From NCBI GenBank assembly GCA_024363285.1, contig AP024710.1, positions 2,946,001 through 3,010,000 on the forward strand: a stretch of DNA of 64,000 nucleotides, read 5' to 3'. This document shows positions 52,572-62,277 of the stretch, piece after piece. The DNA is from Leptolinea sp. HRD-7 (GTDB lineage: Bacteria; Chloroflexota; Anaerolineae; Anaerolineales; Anaerolineaceae). Made by a program: the position numbers and the translations under genes. The stretch's first letter is position 1. The number at the start of each line of letters is the position of its first letter. The notes under the pieces are model-generated. The model saw nothing but the letters and a program-made list of their open reading frames with translations. It was not told the DNA's origin and did not search any database.

Positions 52572-53375
52572 ATGCTCGTCGTAAAAATTGGCGGTTCCCA
52601 GGGTGTTGAACTCGATAAAGTCTGTAACGATATCTCCGAACTGGTGGCGAAAGGACAACCGGTTGTGGTGGTTCATGGCGGTTCCGCCGAAACCAATGAG
52701 ATATCCGAAAAGCTGGGTTTTCCGCCGCGCTTTGTTACTAACCAGTCCGGCTTTACCAGCCGCTATACAGACCGCAACACACTCGAAATTTTTGCCATGG
52801 TGACCAACGGACGTATCAATACGCTGCTGGTTGAACGCCTCCAGAAGAACGGTGTCAACGCTATTGGACTCTCCGGTCTGGATGCCCGATTGATGCTCGC
52901 CAAACGTAAAGATGCCATCCGCATTGTGGAAAACGGCAAACAACGCATGCTGCGCGATGACTACACCGGCAAGATCGAAACCGTCAACGGTGACTTTCTC
53001 ACCATGCTGGTCAATTCAGGCCTCACACCGGTGATTTCTCCACTGGCTATGTCTGAAGACGGTATCGCCCTCAATGTGGATGCCGACCGTGCCGCTGCCA
53101 TGGTGGCCGGAGCTGTCAAAGCCAGCGAGTTGATCATCCTGACTAACGTTCCCGGCCTGATGAGCAAATTCCCTGATGAAAGCACCGTCATTCCGCATAT
53201 TCCCATCAATGGACTGGAATCGGCTCTTGCCCTGGCGGAAGGCCGCATGAAAAAGAAAGTACTTGGCGCGAGTGAAGCCCTCAATCTGGGCGTACCCAAA
53301 GTGATCTTTGCCGACGGGCGTGTTGACCACCCATTGCAGAACGCTCTTTCCGGCGCCGGAACCGTGATTTCTTAG
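52572..53375 (+). CDS. lysZ: LysW-aminoadipate kinase LysZ
   Basis: A 267-residue amino acid kinase, homologous to ArgB, that phosphorylates the side-chain carboxylate of LysW-bound aminoadipate. The ATP-binding VVKIGGSQGVELDK is at the N-terminus, followed by VVVVHGGSAETNEISEKLG, the Arg/Asn region GLSGLDARLMLAKRK and SELIILTNVPGLMSKFPD. The start at 52572 has GGAG 11 bases before it; the open frame extends into lysY but that part has no homology. It belongs to the same operon as lysY and lysJ. Confidence 0.95.
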   Translation: MLVVKIGGSQGVELDKVCNDISELVAKGQPVVVVHGGSAETNEISEKLGFPPRFVTNQSGFTSRYTDRNTLEIFAMVTNGRINTLLVERLQKNGVNAIGLSGLDARLMLAKRKDAIRIVENGKQRMLRDDYTGKIETVNGDFLTMLVNSGLTPVISPLAMSEDGIALNVDADRAAAMVAGAVKASELIILTNVPGLMSKFPDESTVIPHIPINGLESALALAEGRMKKKVLGASEALNLGVPKVIFADGRVDHPLQNALSGAGTVIS

Positions 53376-53393
53376 GACTTCAGGAGACAAGCC

Positions 53394-54611
53394 ATGCTCG
53401 CAACAGATAACCTTATCTTCCAAACCACTTTTTCCTCTTCTGAAGAGATACGTGTTAAAGAATCCGCCTTTACATCCGGAGTGTATAGTAAACGCAACGT
53501 TGCGATTGTGCGCGGACAGGGTGCCCGTTTATGGGATGCCGATGGCAAAGAGTATATCGATTGCGTCGGTGGCCAGGGCGCTGGCAACATAGGGCATGCA
53601 AATCCGGCAGTTGCGGAAGCCATATACAAACAGGCTATGACCATCATCAGCTGCCCTGAGATGTTCTACAACGACCAGCGCGCGCTGCTGGAAGAAAAAC
53701 TCTGCGGTATCACCGGTATGGCGCGTGTTTTCCTGTGCAACTCCGGAACCGAAGCCGTGGAAGCCGGGATCAAATTTGCCAAACTGCTTACCGGCCGCAC
53801 CGGAATCGTCGCCGCCATGCGCGGGTTTCATGGACGCACCTACGGAGCCCTCTCTGCCACCTGGGAAAAGAAATATCGTGCCCCCTTCGAGCCATTGGTC
53901 CCGAATTACAGCCACATCCCCTATAACGATCTTGATGCCCTCAAACAGGCCGTGACCGATCAAACCGCTGCCGTAATCCTGGAAGTTGTACAGGGTGAAG
54001 GCGGCGTCAATCCGGGTAAAGCAGATTTCCTAAAAGGCGCTCAGGATATATGCCATCAGAATGGCGCCCTGTTGATCATCGACGAAGTGCAAACCGGTTT
54101 TGGCCGCACAGGAAAAATGTTCGCGCACCAGCATTATGGACTTCAGCCGGATATTCTTTGCCTGGCAAAATCCATCGGCGGAGGAATCCCAATGGGCGCC
54201 GCGCTGTTATCAGCCAATATGAAAGAATTGCCTTCTGCGGTTCATGGTTCCACTTTTGGCGGCAATCCATTAGCCTGCGCTGCCTCACTGGCGGCTATTA
54301 ATTTCATAGAAGAAAATCAACTGCCTGAACACGCGGCGGAACTCGGTGACTGGTTCAAAGATCAGCTTGCCACCATTCAATCACCATTGATTCGTGAAGT
54401 GCGGGGAAAAGGCCTGATGGTAGGTATCGAACTGAAACAAAAAGTGACCCCCTACTTGCAGAAATTGATGGAAAACGGTGTCATGGCTCTGCCCGCCGGG
54501 TTGACGGTCATGCGCTTCCTGCCGCCGCTGGTGATCACCCAATCCGAACTGGAAATCGTGGTGGCAAAAGTCCGCGAGGTCCTCACCTCAAATACAGAAG
54601 GCTGCGAATAG
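53394..54611 (+). CDS. lysJ: LysW-aminoadipate semialdehyde aminotransferase LysJ
   Basis: A 405-residue class III PLP aminotransferase, homologous to ArgD, that turns the LysW-bound semialdehyde into LysW-lysine using glutamate. The PLP lysine is K259 in LCLAKSIGGGIPMGA. Other blocks are FLCNSGTEAVEAGIKFAKLL, FHGRTYGALSATWE and IDEVQTGFGRTGKMFAH. Length and order fit the Thermus-type cluster. It ends 2 bases before lysK. Confidence 0.94.
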   Translation: MLATDNLIFQTTFSSSEEIRVKESAFTSGVYSKRNVAIVRGQGARLWDADGKEYIDCVGGQGAGNIGHANPAVAEAIYKQAMTIISCPEMFYNDQRALLEEKLCGITGMARVFLCNSGTEAVEAGIKFAKLLTGRTGIVAAMRGFHGRTYGALSATWEKKYRAPFEPLVPNYSHIPYNDLDALKQAVTDQTAAVILEVVQGEGGVNPGKADFLKGAQDICHQNGALLIIDEVQTGFGRTGKMFAHQHYGLQPDILCLAKSIGGGIPMGAALLSANMKELPSAVHGSTFGGNPLACAASLAAINFIEENQLPEHAAELGDWFKDQLATIQSPLIREVRGKGLMVGIELKQKVTPYLQKLMENGVMALPAGLTVMRFLPPLVITQSELEIVVAKVREVLTSNTEGCE

Positions 54612-54613
54612 CC

Positions 54614-55759
54614 ATGGATTCTGTCAGCCTGCTCACCGGATTGCTGCAGCATTTCAGCCCCACCGGGCAAGAAAGCGGTGCAGTCACCTTCCTTGTCAAT
54701 GCCATGCAGCAACTGGGATTTCAGGCGCATGTGGATCCCATCGGGAATGCTGTTGGCACCATTGGTACCGGTTCACAGGAAATAGTCCTGCTGGGTCACA
54801 TTGACACGGTTTCCGGAGAAATTCGTATTCGACAGGAAAATGATTCATTATACGGAAGAGGCGCAGTGGACGCGAAAGGTCCGCTGGCCTCTTTTGTTGC
54901 CGCAGCCGCTCAGGCGCAAATCTCTCCAGATTGGCGTATCACCGTTATCGGCGCCGTGGGAGAAGAAGGCGATTCACGCGGCGCACGCTACCTGTGCGAA
55001 AATTACCCCTCTCCGGTTATGACTGTTATCGGTGAACCCAGCGGATGGAACGCCATCACGTTGGGTTATAAAGGGAGCATTTGGGCACGTGTCAGCGTCC
55101 ATCAGCCGGCCTCCCACACCGCGTCTGGCGCAACCAGCGCGTGTGACCAGGCTGTCATGTTCTGGAACCAGCTTACCAATGAGATAGCGGCGATCAACGA
55201 AGGTAAATCCCGCCTTTTTGACCGCCTTAGTCCATCTATACGCACCATGGATTTCAAATCCGACGGGTTCACCGATCATGCCATCCTGAATTTGAATGTC
55301 CGCCTCCCCCAGGGTATTGACCTGCAAACCATGCAGGCTCTTATGGATGTATGCAAAGAAAAAACCGGTGTATCACCTGAAATTGAGATACCCGATTATA
55401 TGCCGGCTTATCTGGGTGACAAAAACACGCCGCTGGTGCGCGCTTTCCTGGCTGGCATTCGCGCGGCTGGCGGAACCCCTGGTTTCAAATTGAAAACCGG
55501 TACAGCCGATTTGAATCTGGTCGCGCCCGCCTGGAATTGCCCTGCAATTGCCTACGGCGCGGGTGACTCAACCCTCGACCACACAGCCAATGAACATATT
55601 GAGATACCTGAATACCTGCTGGGTATCCAGGTTTTGAAAGCAGCATTGGAGAAGATCCAGGGGATTGCTGCCAGATCCGTTGAAGTCTCCCCGGAAACGG
55701 AACAGACAATAGCCATTGCCAAGAAGTGCGCTAAGGATAAGCCGGACAAGTTCTGGTAA
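54614..55759 (+). CDS. lysK: LysW-lysine hydrolase LysK
   Basis: A 381-residue M20-family metallopeptidase that releases lysine (or ornithine in bifunctional systems) from LysW. Metal-binding blocks are LLGHIDTVSG, YGRGAVDAKGPLASF, GAVGEEGDSRGARYL and VIGEPSGWNAITLGYKGS; the last carries the second-metal Glu region. A late HTANEHIE supplies the final His. It closes the carrier-processing half of the operon. A weak hairpin follows. Confidence 0.93.
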   Translation: MDSVSLLTGLLQHFSPTGQESGAVTFLVNAMQQLGFQAHVDPIGNAVGTIGTGSQEIVLLGHIDTVSGEIRIRQENDSLYGRGAVDAKGPLASFVAAAAQAQISPDWRITVIGAVGEEGDSRGARYLCENYPSPVMTVIGEPSGWNAITLGYKGSIWARVSVHQPASHTASGATSACDQAVMFWNQLTNEIAAINEGKSRLFDRLSPSIRTMDFKSDGFTDHAILNLNVRLPQGIDLQTMQALMDVCKEKTGVSPEIEIPDYMPAYLGDKNTPLVRAFLAGIRAAGGTPGFKLKTGTADLNLVAPAWNCPAIAYGAGDSTLDHTANEHIEIPEYLLGIQVLKAALEKIQGIAARSVEVSPETEQTIAIAKKCAKDKPDKFW

Positions 55760-55791
55760 TTCGCGCATCTGACAAACGTAAGAAGAAGAGA

Positions 55792-55819
55792 GCGGATTTA
55801 CCAGAGATGGCAAATCCGC
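55792..55819 (+). terminator. Weak hairpin between lysK and the homocitrate synthase gene
   Basis: GCGGATTT (55792-55799) pairs with AAATCCGC (55812-55819), and the stem can continue across one mismatch. It is followed by CCTATTTATTT, a poor U run. It may give partial termination between the two halves of the lysine cluster. Confidence 0.45.
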
Positions 55820-55864
55820 CCTATTTATTTCGCCTAACCATACAGGAAAAAAAGGAGAACAGAC

Positions 55865-57049
55865 ATGAGCCTTGAAAAATTTTCAATAATCGATTCAACC
55901 CTGCGCGAAGGGGAACAGTTTGTAAACGCGTTCTTCACCACGGAGCAGAAGATCCGCATTGCTACACTTCTCGATGCCTTTGGCGCCGAATACATCGAAC
56001 TGACCACTCCCTGCGCCTCGCCGCAGAGTGAACGTGACTGCGCTGCCATTGCCAAATTGGGACTGAAAACCAAAACCCTCACCCATACCCGATGCCATCT
56101 GGATGATGTCAAAATCGCCGTGGATACCGGCGTCAACGGTGTTGACGTGGTTATCGGCACCTCCTCCAAACTGCGTGACTTCAGCCACGGCAAAAGCATC
56201 AACCAGATCATCGACCTGGCTGGCGGAGTGCTGGAATACCTGAAAAAACAGAATGTTGAGATGCGCTTCAGCACCGAAGATACCCTGCGCTCCGACCCGG
56301 AAGACCTGTTCCGCGTGTATGAAGCCGTGGACAAAATTGGCGTCAACCGTGTGGGCATCGCGGATACAGTCGGCATCGGCAACCCCCGCCAGATATTCAA
56401 TCTGGTCTCTGAGCTTCGCCGCCGGGTGAAAGCCGACATTGAATTTCACGGCCACAATGATACCGGCTGTGCCATAGCCAATTCCTTTGCCGCTCTGGAA
56501 GCTGGCGCTACCCACATCGATACCACCATCCTGGGTATCGGTGAACGAAATGGCATAACATCACTGGGTGGTCTCGTAGCCCGCGTGTATTCCATCAATC
56601 CTGCCTATGTAGCAAAATATCGCCTGCCTCTATTAATGCACCTGGACCAGACAGTAGCCCAGCTTGTCAATGTGGATATCCCCTTCAATAATTACATCAC
56701 CGGGTTCTCCGCCTTTACCCATAAAGCCGGCATCCACACCAAAGCTGTGCTGAATAATCCTGAAACCTATGAAGTGCTAAAACCCGAAGATTTTGGTCTC
56801 ACCCGCTACATCCACATCGCCCACCGCCTCACCGGTTGGAACGCCATCCGTTACCGTGCTGACCAGCTCGGCCTTGAATTGACCGATGACGAGATCCGCA
56901 AGATTACGGAAGAAGTAAAAACAATGGCTGATCTGCATCCGCTGACCCTCGATGAGGTTGACAGTCTCCTGCACTCTATGCGCAACCCTCGGATAGAAAA
57001 TGAATCTGATGCCCAACCGGAAACAGAAAGCCTTCCGGAAGCCGCCTGA
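55865..57049 (+). CDS. Homocitrate synthase
   Basis: The 394-residue HMGL-like TIM-barrel enzyme condenses acetyl-CoA with 2-oxoglutarate, the first step of the alpha-aminoadipate pathway. It shows [11 protein letters not shown] at the N-terminus, [27 protein letters not shown] split over about 195-220, [13 protein letters not shown], and [17 protein letters not shown]. Its neighbours, homoaconitase and homoisocitrate dehydrogenase, make homocitrate more likely than isopropylmalate. AAGGAG precedes the ATG. Feedback inhibition by lysine is usual for the family. Confidence 0.93.
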   Translation: MSLEKFSIIDSTLREGEQFVNAFFTTEQKIRIATLLDAFGAEYIELTTPCASPQSERDCAAIAKLGLKTKTLTHTRCHLDDVKIAVDTGVNGVDVVIGTSSKLRDFSHGKSINQIIDLAGGVLEYLKKQNVEMRFSTEDTLRSDPEDLFRVYEAVDKIGVNRVGIADTVGIGNPRQIFNLVSELRRRVKADIEFHGHNDTGCAIANSFAALEAGATHIDTTILGIGERNGITSLGGLVARVYSINPAYVAKYRLPLLMHLDQTVAQLVNVDIPFNNYITGFSAFTHKAGIHTKAVLNNPETYEVLKPEDFGLTRYIHIAHRLTGWNAIRYRADQLGLELTDDEIRKITEEVKTMADLHPLTLDEVDSLLHSMRNPRIENESDAQPETESLPEAA

Positions 57050-57081
57050 ACTCCACACTGATAACGTAAAAGGAACATATC

Positions 57082-58311
57082 ATGGGACAAACTCTCTCAG
57101 AACAAATACTATCGCGAAAAGCCGGACGGACGGTTACGCCGGGTGACTTTGTGGTTATCGAACCGGATGCCGTGATGAGCCATGATTCGCTCACACCTTC
57201 GATCATCAAAATTTTGAAGGAAGAACTGGCAATGACGGTGAAATACCCCGACCGCCTTACCTTCGTTTTTGACCACGTCTCCCCTGCGTCCACCGTAGGA
57301 ACCGCTGATCTGCAGAATGTGGTGCGGCGTTTCGCGAAGGAAAACAATATCCGCCTGTTTGATGTCGGTCGCGGCATCTGTCACCAGGTGCTGGTGGAAG
57401 AAGGTATTGCCCAGCCCGGGTATGTGGTGGTTGGCGCGGATAGCCACTCCACCAGTTACGGCGCGGTGGGCGCGTTCGGCACCGGCATGGGGTCCACGGA
57501 TGTCGCGTTGATCTGGGCTACCGGCAAAACCTGGCTGCGCGTGCCCGAAACCGTGCGGATCAACTTCAACGGCTCGCTTTCAGATTTTGTGGAATACAAA
57601 GACATGGCACTGAAAGCCGGGCGTATTTTGAGCATATCAGGCGCCAATTATATGGCGGTGGAATACCACGGTCTCGATTGGCTGCCACTGGAAGGCCGCC
57701 AGACACTCTCCAGCATGGCTGTGGAGATGGGCGCCAAAGTTGGCATCGTTCCGCCCACAGGGAACCTCCCGGCGCAGTATCGCAAACCCGAATGGCTGAA
57801 TGTGGAAGCGGACGCGGTTTACGCTCGCACCATTGACATTAATCTGTCTGAACTTGTACCCCAGGTATCCATTCCCCACGCGGTAGACCACGTGGCCGAT
57901 ATTACCGACCTGACCGGCACCCATGTTGACGTGGTGTTCCTCGGCACCTGTACCAATGGCCGACACGAAGACCTGGTCCGCGCGGCAGCCCTGCTGAAAG
58001 GCCGTAGGATCGCAGAAGGCACCCGCATGATCATCACCCCCGCCTCCAGCCGTGAGATGGCCAAAGCCGCCTCCGATGGCACACTGACAACCCTGATCGA
58101 AGCCGGCGCGTTGATTACGTCACCGGGCTGCGGCATGTGCATGGGCCGTCATAACGGTACCCTGGGTGACGGCGACGTGTGCCTGTCTACCGCGAACCGC
58201 AACTTCAAAGGCCGCATGGGCGCGCCCACCTCGCAGATATATCTGGCTTCCCCGTCAGTAGCCGCCGCTACCGCCCTCCGCGGATGCATCACCGACCCAC
58301 GTGAACTTTAG
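57082..58311 (+). CDS. Homoaconitase large subunit
   Basis: A 409-residue aconitase-family protein that with the small subunit converts homocitrate to homoisocitrate through homoaconitate. It shows HDSLTPSIIKIL, GADSHSTSYGAVGAFGTGMG, and the 4Fe-4S cysteines in FLGTCTNGRHEDL and SPGCGMCMGRHNG. Its length is that of LysT/LeuC-type archaeal enzymes. The LeuC activity is a possible alternative, but cluster context points to lysine. It lies 32 bases after the homocitrate synthase gene and 11 before the small subunit. Confidence 0.92.
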   Translation: MGQTLSEQILSRKAGRTVTPGDFVVIEPDAVMSHDSLTPSIIKILKEELAMTVKYPDRLTFVFDHVSPASTVGTADLQNVVRRFAKENNIRLFDVGRGICHQVLVEEGIAQPGYVVVGADSHSTSYGAVGAFGTGMGSTDVALIWATGKTWLRVPETVRINFNGSLSDFVEYKDMALKAGRILSISGANYMAVEYHGLDWLPLEGRQTLSSMAVEMGAKVGIVPPTGNLPAQYRKPEWLNVEADAVYARTIDINLSELVPQVSIPHAVDHVADITDLTGTHVDVVFLGTCTNGRHEDLVRAAALLKGRRIAEGTRMIITPASSREMAKAASDGTLTTLIEAGALITSPGCGMCMGRHNGTLGDGDVCLSTANRNFKGRMGAPTSQIYLASPSVAAATALRGCITDPREL

Positions 58312-58322
58312 GAGAAACAACC

Positions 58323-58817
58323 ATGTCAAAAGTATGGAAATTCGGAGCTGATGTAGATACCGATCAGATCGTTCCGGGACGTTACGCCCCGTATATGCGC
58401 CCGGATGCCGATGTAGCCGATGCGGCTTTCATTGAAGCCCGGCCGGATTTTGCTAAAACTGCCCAACCCGGTGACGTGATCGTCGCGGAGGAGAATTTTG
58501 GCTGCGGTTCGTCCCGCGAGTATGCCGTCGAAGCGCTGCGCCGCCGCAAAGTGGGAGCGATCATCGCCAAGAGCTTCGCCCGTATCTTCTACCGCAACGC
58601 CATCAACCTGGGTATTCCTCTGATCATTTCACCCGAAGCCGTAGATGCCCTCGCGGATGGTGATTCGGTAGAGATCAACCTTGCAAACGGAAAATTAACC
58701 CGCGGAAAAGATACCTTTGACTTACCGGCTATGCCAGACTTTGCCCTCCAGATCGTCAATGCCGGCGGTGTGGTTGCCTACGTGCGCCAGAATGGCCGTT
58801 TTCCGGGGGAAGCATGA
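58323..58817 (+). CDS. Homoaconitase small subunit
   Basis: The 164-residue swivelling subunit shows VWKFGADVDTDQIVPGRY at the N-terminus and the substrate-binding FGCGSSREYAVEALRRRKVG, followed by SFARIFYRNAINLGIPLI. It closes the active site over the Fe-S cluster of the large subunit. Its stop overlaps the homoisocitrate dehydrogenase start by 4 bases (ATGA). Confidence 0.93.
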   Translation: MSKVWKFGADVDTDQIVPGRYAPYMRPDADVADAAFIEARPDFAKTAQPGDVIVAEENFGCGSSREYAVEALRRRKVGAIIAKSFARIFYRNAINLGIPLIISPEAVDALADGDSVEINLANGKLTRGKDTFDLPAMPDFALQIVNAGGVVAYVRQNGRFPGEA

Positions 58818-59836
58818 GCTCACATCGGCTTTGTGTCATCGAGGGTGATGGCATCGGTAAAGAGGTCGTCCCGGCGGCTGTAGCCGTGCTGCGGGCCGTT
58901 CTGCCCGGCTTGCAGGTCATTCCAGCCGAAGCCGGCTGGGAGTGCTTTCAAAAACACGGCGTTTCTGTGCCGCAAGTCACTCTGCAGACTATCCGTGATT
59001 GCGGTGCGGCGATCTTTGGTGCGGTACAGTCTCCCGCCCGCAAGGTGGAAGGCTACCGCAGTGCCATCATCACCATGCGCCAGTCACTTGACCTGTACGC
59101 CAACATCCGCCCGGTGAAAAGTCTGCCGCGCCTTTCGCCCCGTCAGGATATTGACATGATTATCGTGCGCGAGAATACCGAAGGCATGTATTCCGGCCGT
59201 GAACATATGGATGGTGAAACCGCCATCGCGGAACGAGTGATCACGCGTTACGCGTCAACGCGCATCGGCGAGAAAGCCGTTGAATTGTTGAAAGCGGGAA
59301 ACCGAACCAAATTATCCATCATCCATAAAGCCAACATCATGCCGCTGACCGACGGCCTGTTCCGTGACAGTGTGCGCGACGTGGTCGCCCGTTTCCGCAC
59401 CGAACAGGATACCTGGGCTGTGGAAGAGATACTTGTGGATACCGCCGCCAATAAGGTCATCAGCGAGCCGGAAAAGCTAGATGTCATGGTCACCACCAAC
59501 CTGTTCGGTGACATCCTCTCTGATGAAGCCGCTTTTTGGGCTGGTGGCATGGGAATGGCCGCATCCATCAACCTTGGTAGAGATGTAGCTGTAGCTGAAC
59601 CGGTACACGGATCCGCGCCGGATATCGCCGGAAAAGGGATCGCCAATCCCATCGCGGCCATCTTGAGCGCCGGGCTGCTGCTGCGTTACCAGTGGAATCT
59701 TCCTGCTGAAGCGCTGCGGGTTGAACAGGCTGTCTATGGCGCGCTCGAAAGCGGCCTGCCGGTGATAGACGGGCGGATTGCCGCCGGAACATCAACGGAA
59801 ACTATTACCCGGTCTATTCTTGACCGGCTGGATTAA
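58814..59836 (+). CDS. Homoisocitrate dehydrogenase
   Basis: A 340-residue beta-decarboxylating dehydrogenase that yields 2-oxoadipate. It shows GDGIGKEVVPAAV, the substrate loop TMRQSLDLYANIRPVKSLP, IVRENTEGMYSGREH, HKANIMPLTDGLFRD and TNLFGDILSDEAAFWAGG, then HGSAPDIAGKGIANPIA. The family also includes isopropylmalate and isocitrate enzymes; the operon decides for homoisocitrate. It precedes the second lysX by 15 bases, so its product chain leads straight to that ligase after transamination. Confidence 0.92.
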   Translation: MSSHRLCVIEGDGIGKEVVPAAVAVLRAVLPGLQVIPAEAGWECFQKHGVSVPQVTLQTIRDCGAAIFGAVQSPARKVEGYRSAIITMRQSLDLYANIRPVKSLPRLSPRQDIDMIIVRENTEGMYSGREHMDGETAIAERVITRYASTRIGEKAVELLKAGNRTKLSIIHKANIMPLTDGLFRDSVRDVVARFRTEQDTWAVEEILVDTAANKVISEPEKLDVMVTTNLFGDILSDEAAFWAGGMGMAASINLGRDVAVAEPVHGSAPDIAGKGIANPIAAILSAGLLLRYQWNLPAEALRVEQAVYGALESGLPVIDGRIAAGTSTETITRSILDRLD

Positions 59837-59851
59837 TTACAGGAGATTTGT

Positions 59852-60730
59852 ATGAAAGTAGCCGTATTGCTGTCACGAGTTCGAGTAGAAGAACGCTGGA
59901 TATTTGAAGCCCTGGAAAAACGCAACATTCCCTATGACAAAATCGACGACCGTCAGGCCGTTCTACTTCTCTCCGATCCAGATAAGTGGAAACAGTATGA
60001 TGTGGTGATCGAGCGGTCGCTCTCATTCAAGAATGGCCTGTATATCACCCAGGTATTGAACTCATGGGGCATCCCCACGGTCAACATGTACAGAGTAGCA
60101 GCCACCTGCGGTGACAAATTGACCACCTCTGTGGTGCTCAACAATGCAGGCATTCCTCAGCCCAAAGTATGGGTTGCATTTACTCCGGAAGCCGCGCTGG
60201 AAACCATGGAACAGGTCGGCTTTCCGATCGTCATGAAACCCGTGGTAGGCTCCTGGGGACGCCTGCTGGCCAAGATCAACGACCGTGACGCGGCAGAAGC
60301 CATTTTGGAGCATAAGGAACAACTGGGCTCCTTCCAACATTCGGTGTTTTATATGCAGGAATTTATCAAAAAACCCGGCCGTGACATTCGCTCGTTTGTG
60401 GTTGGAGACCAGACCATCTGCGCGATCTACCGCCAATCGGACCACTGGATCACCAATACAGCGCGTGGTGGGTTGGCTCAGGTCTGCCCGGTAACTCCAG
60501 AAATTGACCGTATCAGCCGCGCGGCGGCAAAAGCTGTGGGCGGCGGCGCCATCGCCATCGACCTGTTGGAAGACCCGGATCGTGGTTTTCTGGTGAACGA
60601 GGTCAACCATACGATGGAATACCACTCTACCGTTCCCCTCACCGGTGTTGACATCCCCGGCCGGATCGTAGAATTCGCCCTGCAGGAAGCAGAGAAATAC
60701 CACGAACAGCCCGTACCGGTTTTGAATTAA
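59852..60730 (+). CDS. lysX: LysW ligase LysX, second copy
   Basis: A 292-residue ATP-grasp ligase with the same blocks as the first copy: [51 protein letters not shown] and [14 protein letters not shown]. Its C-terminal [16 protein letters not shown] is closer to the Thermus LysX end as I recall it. It follows the aminoadipate-forming genes, which makes it the better candidate for the aminoadipate-LysW ligase, leaving the first copy for glutamate. This is inference from position. The DNA of the central region is strongly conserved between copies. Confidence 0.92.
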   Translation: MKVAVLLSRVRVEERWIFEALEKRNIPYDKIDDRQAVLLLSDPDKWKQYDVVIERSLSFKNGLYITQVLNSWGIPTVNMYRVAATCGDKLTTSVVLNNAGIPQPKVWVAFTPEAALETMEQVGFPIVMKPVVGSWGRLLAKINDRDAAEAILEHKEQLGSFQHSVFYMQEFIKKPGRDIRSFVVGDQTICAIYRQSDHWITNTARGGLAQVCPVTPEIDRISRAAAKAVGGGAIAIDLLEDPDRGFLVNEVNHTMEYHSTVPLTGVDIPGRIVEFALQEAEKYHEQPVPVLN

Positions 60731-60740
60731 ACACTCTGGT

Positions 60741-60769
60741 TTTCCGACACTCCTGTTTTTTCATATAAT
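60741..60769 (+). promoter_or_regulatory. Possible promoter of the class III aminotransferase gene
   Basis: A perfect TATAAT (60764-60769) lies 42 bases before the ATG at 60812, with a weak -35 TTTCCG at 60741 (17-base spacer). It suggests that the aminotransferase gene can be expressed apart from the lysine operon. Confidence 0.5.
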
Positions 60770-60811
60770 GGATGAAGCAGTGCCATTATTTCGAAATATA
60801 CCGGAGCCGGT

Positions 60812-62167
60812 ATGACCAAACCTAATATCCATGTAGTCCATCGCAGTTGGGATAAAGAATTTCCCATTATTGATCACGCGGAAGGCATTTACCTCTACGA
60901 CACCACCGGAAAACCGTATATTGACGGTTCCGGTGGTTCGTCTGTAGTCACATCCATCGGGCATGGGAATGTGGAAGTTCAAGCCGCCATGTCCAGGCAG
61001 GCAGAAAAATTTTCGCTCATTCCTGCGCATGCCTTCACCAATCAGCCCCAGCTTGACCTGGGCGATGTGCTCGTCGCTCTCGCTCCCGGTGAGATGAAAG
61101 ATAACTGCCGCACATGGTTTGCCTGCACCGGCTCTGACGCCAATGACGACGCCGTCCGCCTCGCCCGGCAGTACTTTGTGGAAACCGGCAAACCCTCCAA
61201 ATATCAGATCATCGGACGATGGCGCGGCTTTCACGGTAATACCATATCGGCTGCCGGTATGTCCGGCATCACCGGGCGGCGCGGCATCTTTCAGCCGATG
61301 TTCGTTGATTCGCCGCACATCTTTCCCACATTCTGTTACCGTTGCAGCTACGAGAAAACATATCCATCATGTAATTTGCTATGCGCAAGAGCGCTTGAAA
61401 GTATTATCCGCCAGCAGGGACCAGACAACGTGGCCGCTTTCATAGCTGAACCGGTGGTAGGCGCCGCCCTGGGTTGTGTCCCCGCGCCTGAAGGTTATTT
61501 CCAGCAGATCAGCGAGATCTGCCGCAAGTATGATGTGCTGTTCATAGCGGATGAAGTAATGACCGGCTGGGGACGCACCGGAAAACTCTGGGGGATCGAA
61601 CACTGGGATGTGACGCCCGACATTATCACCACCGCCAAGGGTATAACCGGAGGTTACTCGCCCTTCTCCGCCATCATCGCGCGTGAAGAGATCTGGGCGC
61701 CCCTGCAAAAGAACCACTCACCCTTCAAGGCCGGTCACACCCTGAATGCCAACGCGGTTTCCTGCGCGGCTGCCATGGCGGTTATCAAGGTCATTCAGGA
61801 ACAAAACCTGGTGGAAAATTCACACCAGCGTGGTGAAGAACTTCAATCCGGCCTTCGGAAAATGATGGACAAACACCAGATCCTCGGTGATGTGCGCGGC
61901 CTCGGTCTGATGGTCGGCTTCGAATTTGTTCAGGACCAAGCCACGAAAGATCCTTTCCCGGCGCAGTTGAAGCTGGCCTCCCTGTTCGAAAAAGCCGCTC
62001 TGAATAACGGGCTGATCACTTACCCGTGCACCGGTTCGATCGACGGCGTCGCCGGCGATATGATCCTTCTCGCCCCGCCGCTGATCATCACCCCGGCGCA
62101 GGTGGCTGAGATGCTGCAGAAGATCGATCTGTCCATCTCGGAACTGGAAGAATTACTGCCTTCCTGA
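60812..62167 (+). CDS. Class III aminotransferase
   Basis: The 451-residue PLP enzyme resembles omega-amino acid aminotransferases. It has FACTGSDANDDAVRLARQY, RWRGFHGNTISAAGMSG, a Cys-rich FCYRCSYEKTYPSCNLLCA segment, IADEVMTGWGRTGKLWG, and the PLP lysine K276 in TTAKGITGGYSPFSA. The substrate is not known. No LysN-type (class I) 2-oxoadipate aminotransferase is in the cluster, and this enzyme stands right after it, so it is a candidate for that step or for an unrelated one. It has its own possible promoter. Confidence 0.85.
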   Translation: MTKPNIHVVHRSWDKEFPIIDHAEGIYLYDTTGKPYIDGSGGSSVVTSIGHGNVEVQAAMSRQAEKFSLIPAHAFTNQPQLDLGDVLVALAPGEMKDNCRTWFACTGSDANDDAVRLARQYFVETGKPSKYQIIGRWRGFHGNTISAAGMSGITGRRGIFQPMFVDSPHIFPTFCYRCSYEKTYPSCNLLCARALESIIRQQGPDNVAAFIAEPVVGAALGCVPAPEGYFQQISEICRKYDVLFIADEVMTGWGRTGKLWGIEHWDVTPDIITTAKGITGGYSPFSAIIAREEIWAPLQKNHSPFKAGHTLNANAVSCAAAMAVIKVIQEQNLVENSHQRGEELQSGLRKMMDKHQILGDVRGLGLMVGFEFVQDQATKDPFPAQLKLASLFEKAALNNGLITYPCTGSIDGVAGDMILLAPPLIITPAQVAEMLQKIDLSISELEELLPS

Positions 62168-62209
62168 ACCACGGCTGATTCCAGATTATTTTCACCCCGT
62201 GTCGCTGCA

Positions 62210-62240
62210 TTGACATTCAATGTAACCGGCATGGTAAAAT
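62210..62240 (+). promoter_or_regulatory. Promoter of tex with an overlapping palindrome
   Basis: TTGACA (62210-62215) and TAAAAT (62235-62240), 19 bases apart, with an extended -10 TG at 62232-62233. The -35 box lies inside the palindrome CATTGA-CAT-TCAATG (62208-62222), a possible operator. Confidence 0.55.
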
Positions 62241-62277
62241 TCTGCGCCAACATTTTTTACAGGAATCGCTCAAACCT

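Noticed and set aside
55895-56515. Antisense frame of 206 codons in the homocitrate synthase gene; similar ones at 60062-60703 and 63103-63687
   Set aside because: Long antisense frames are expected in G/C-rich genes with biased codons; no ribosome-binding site or protein family is seen.
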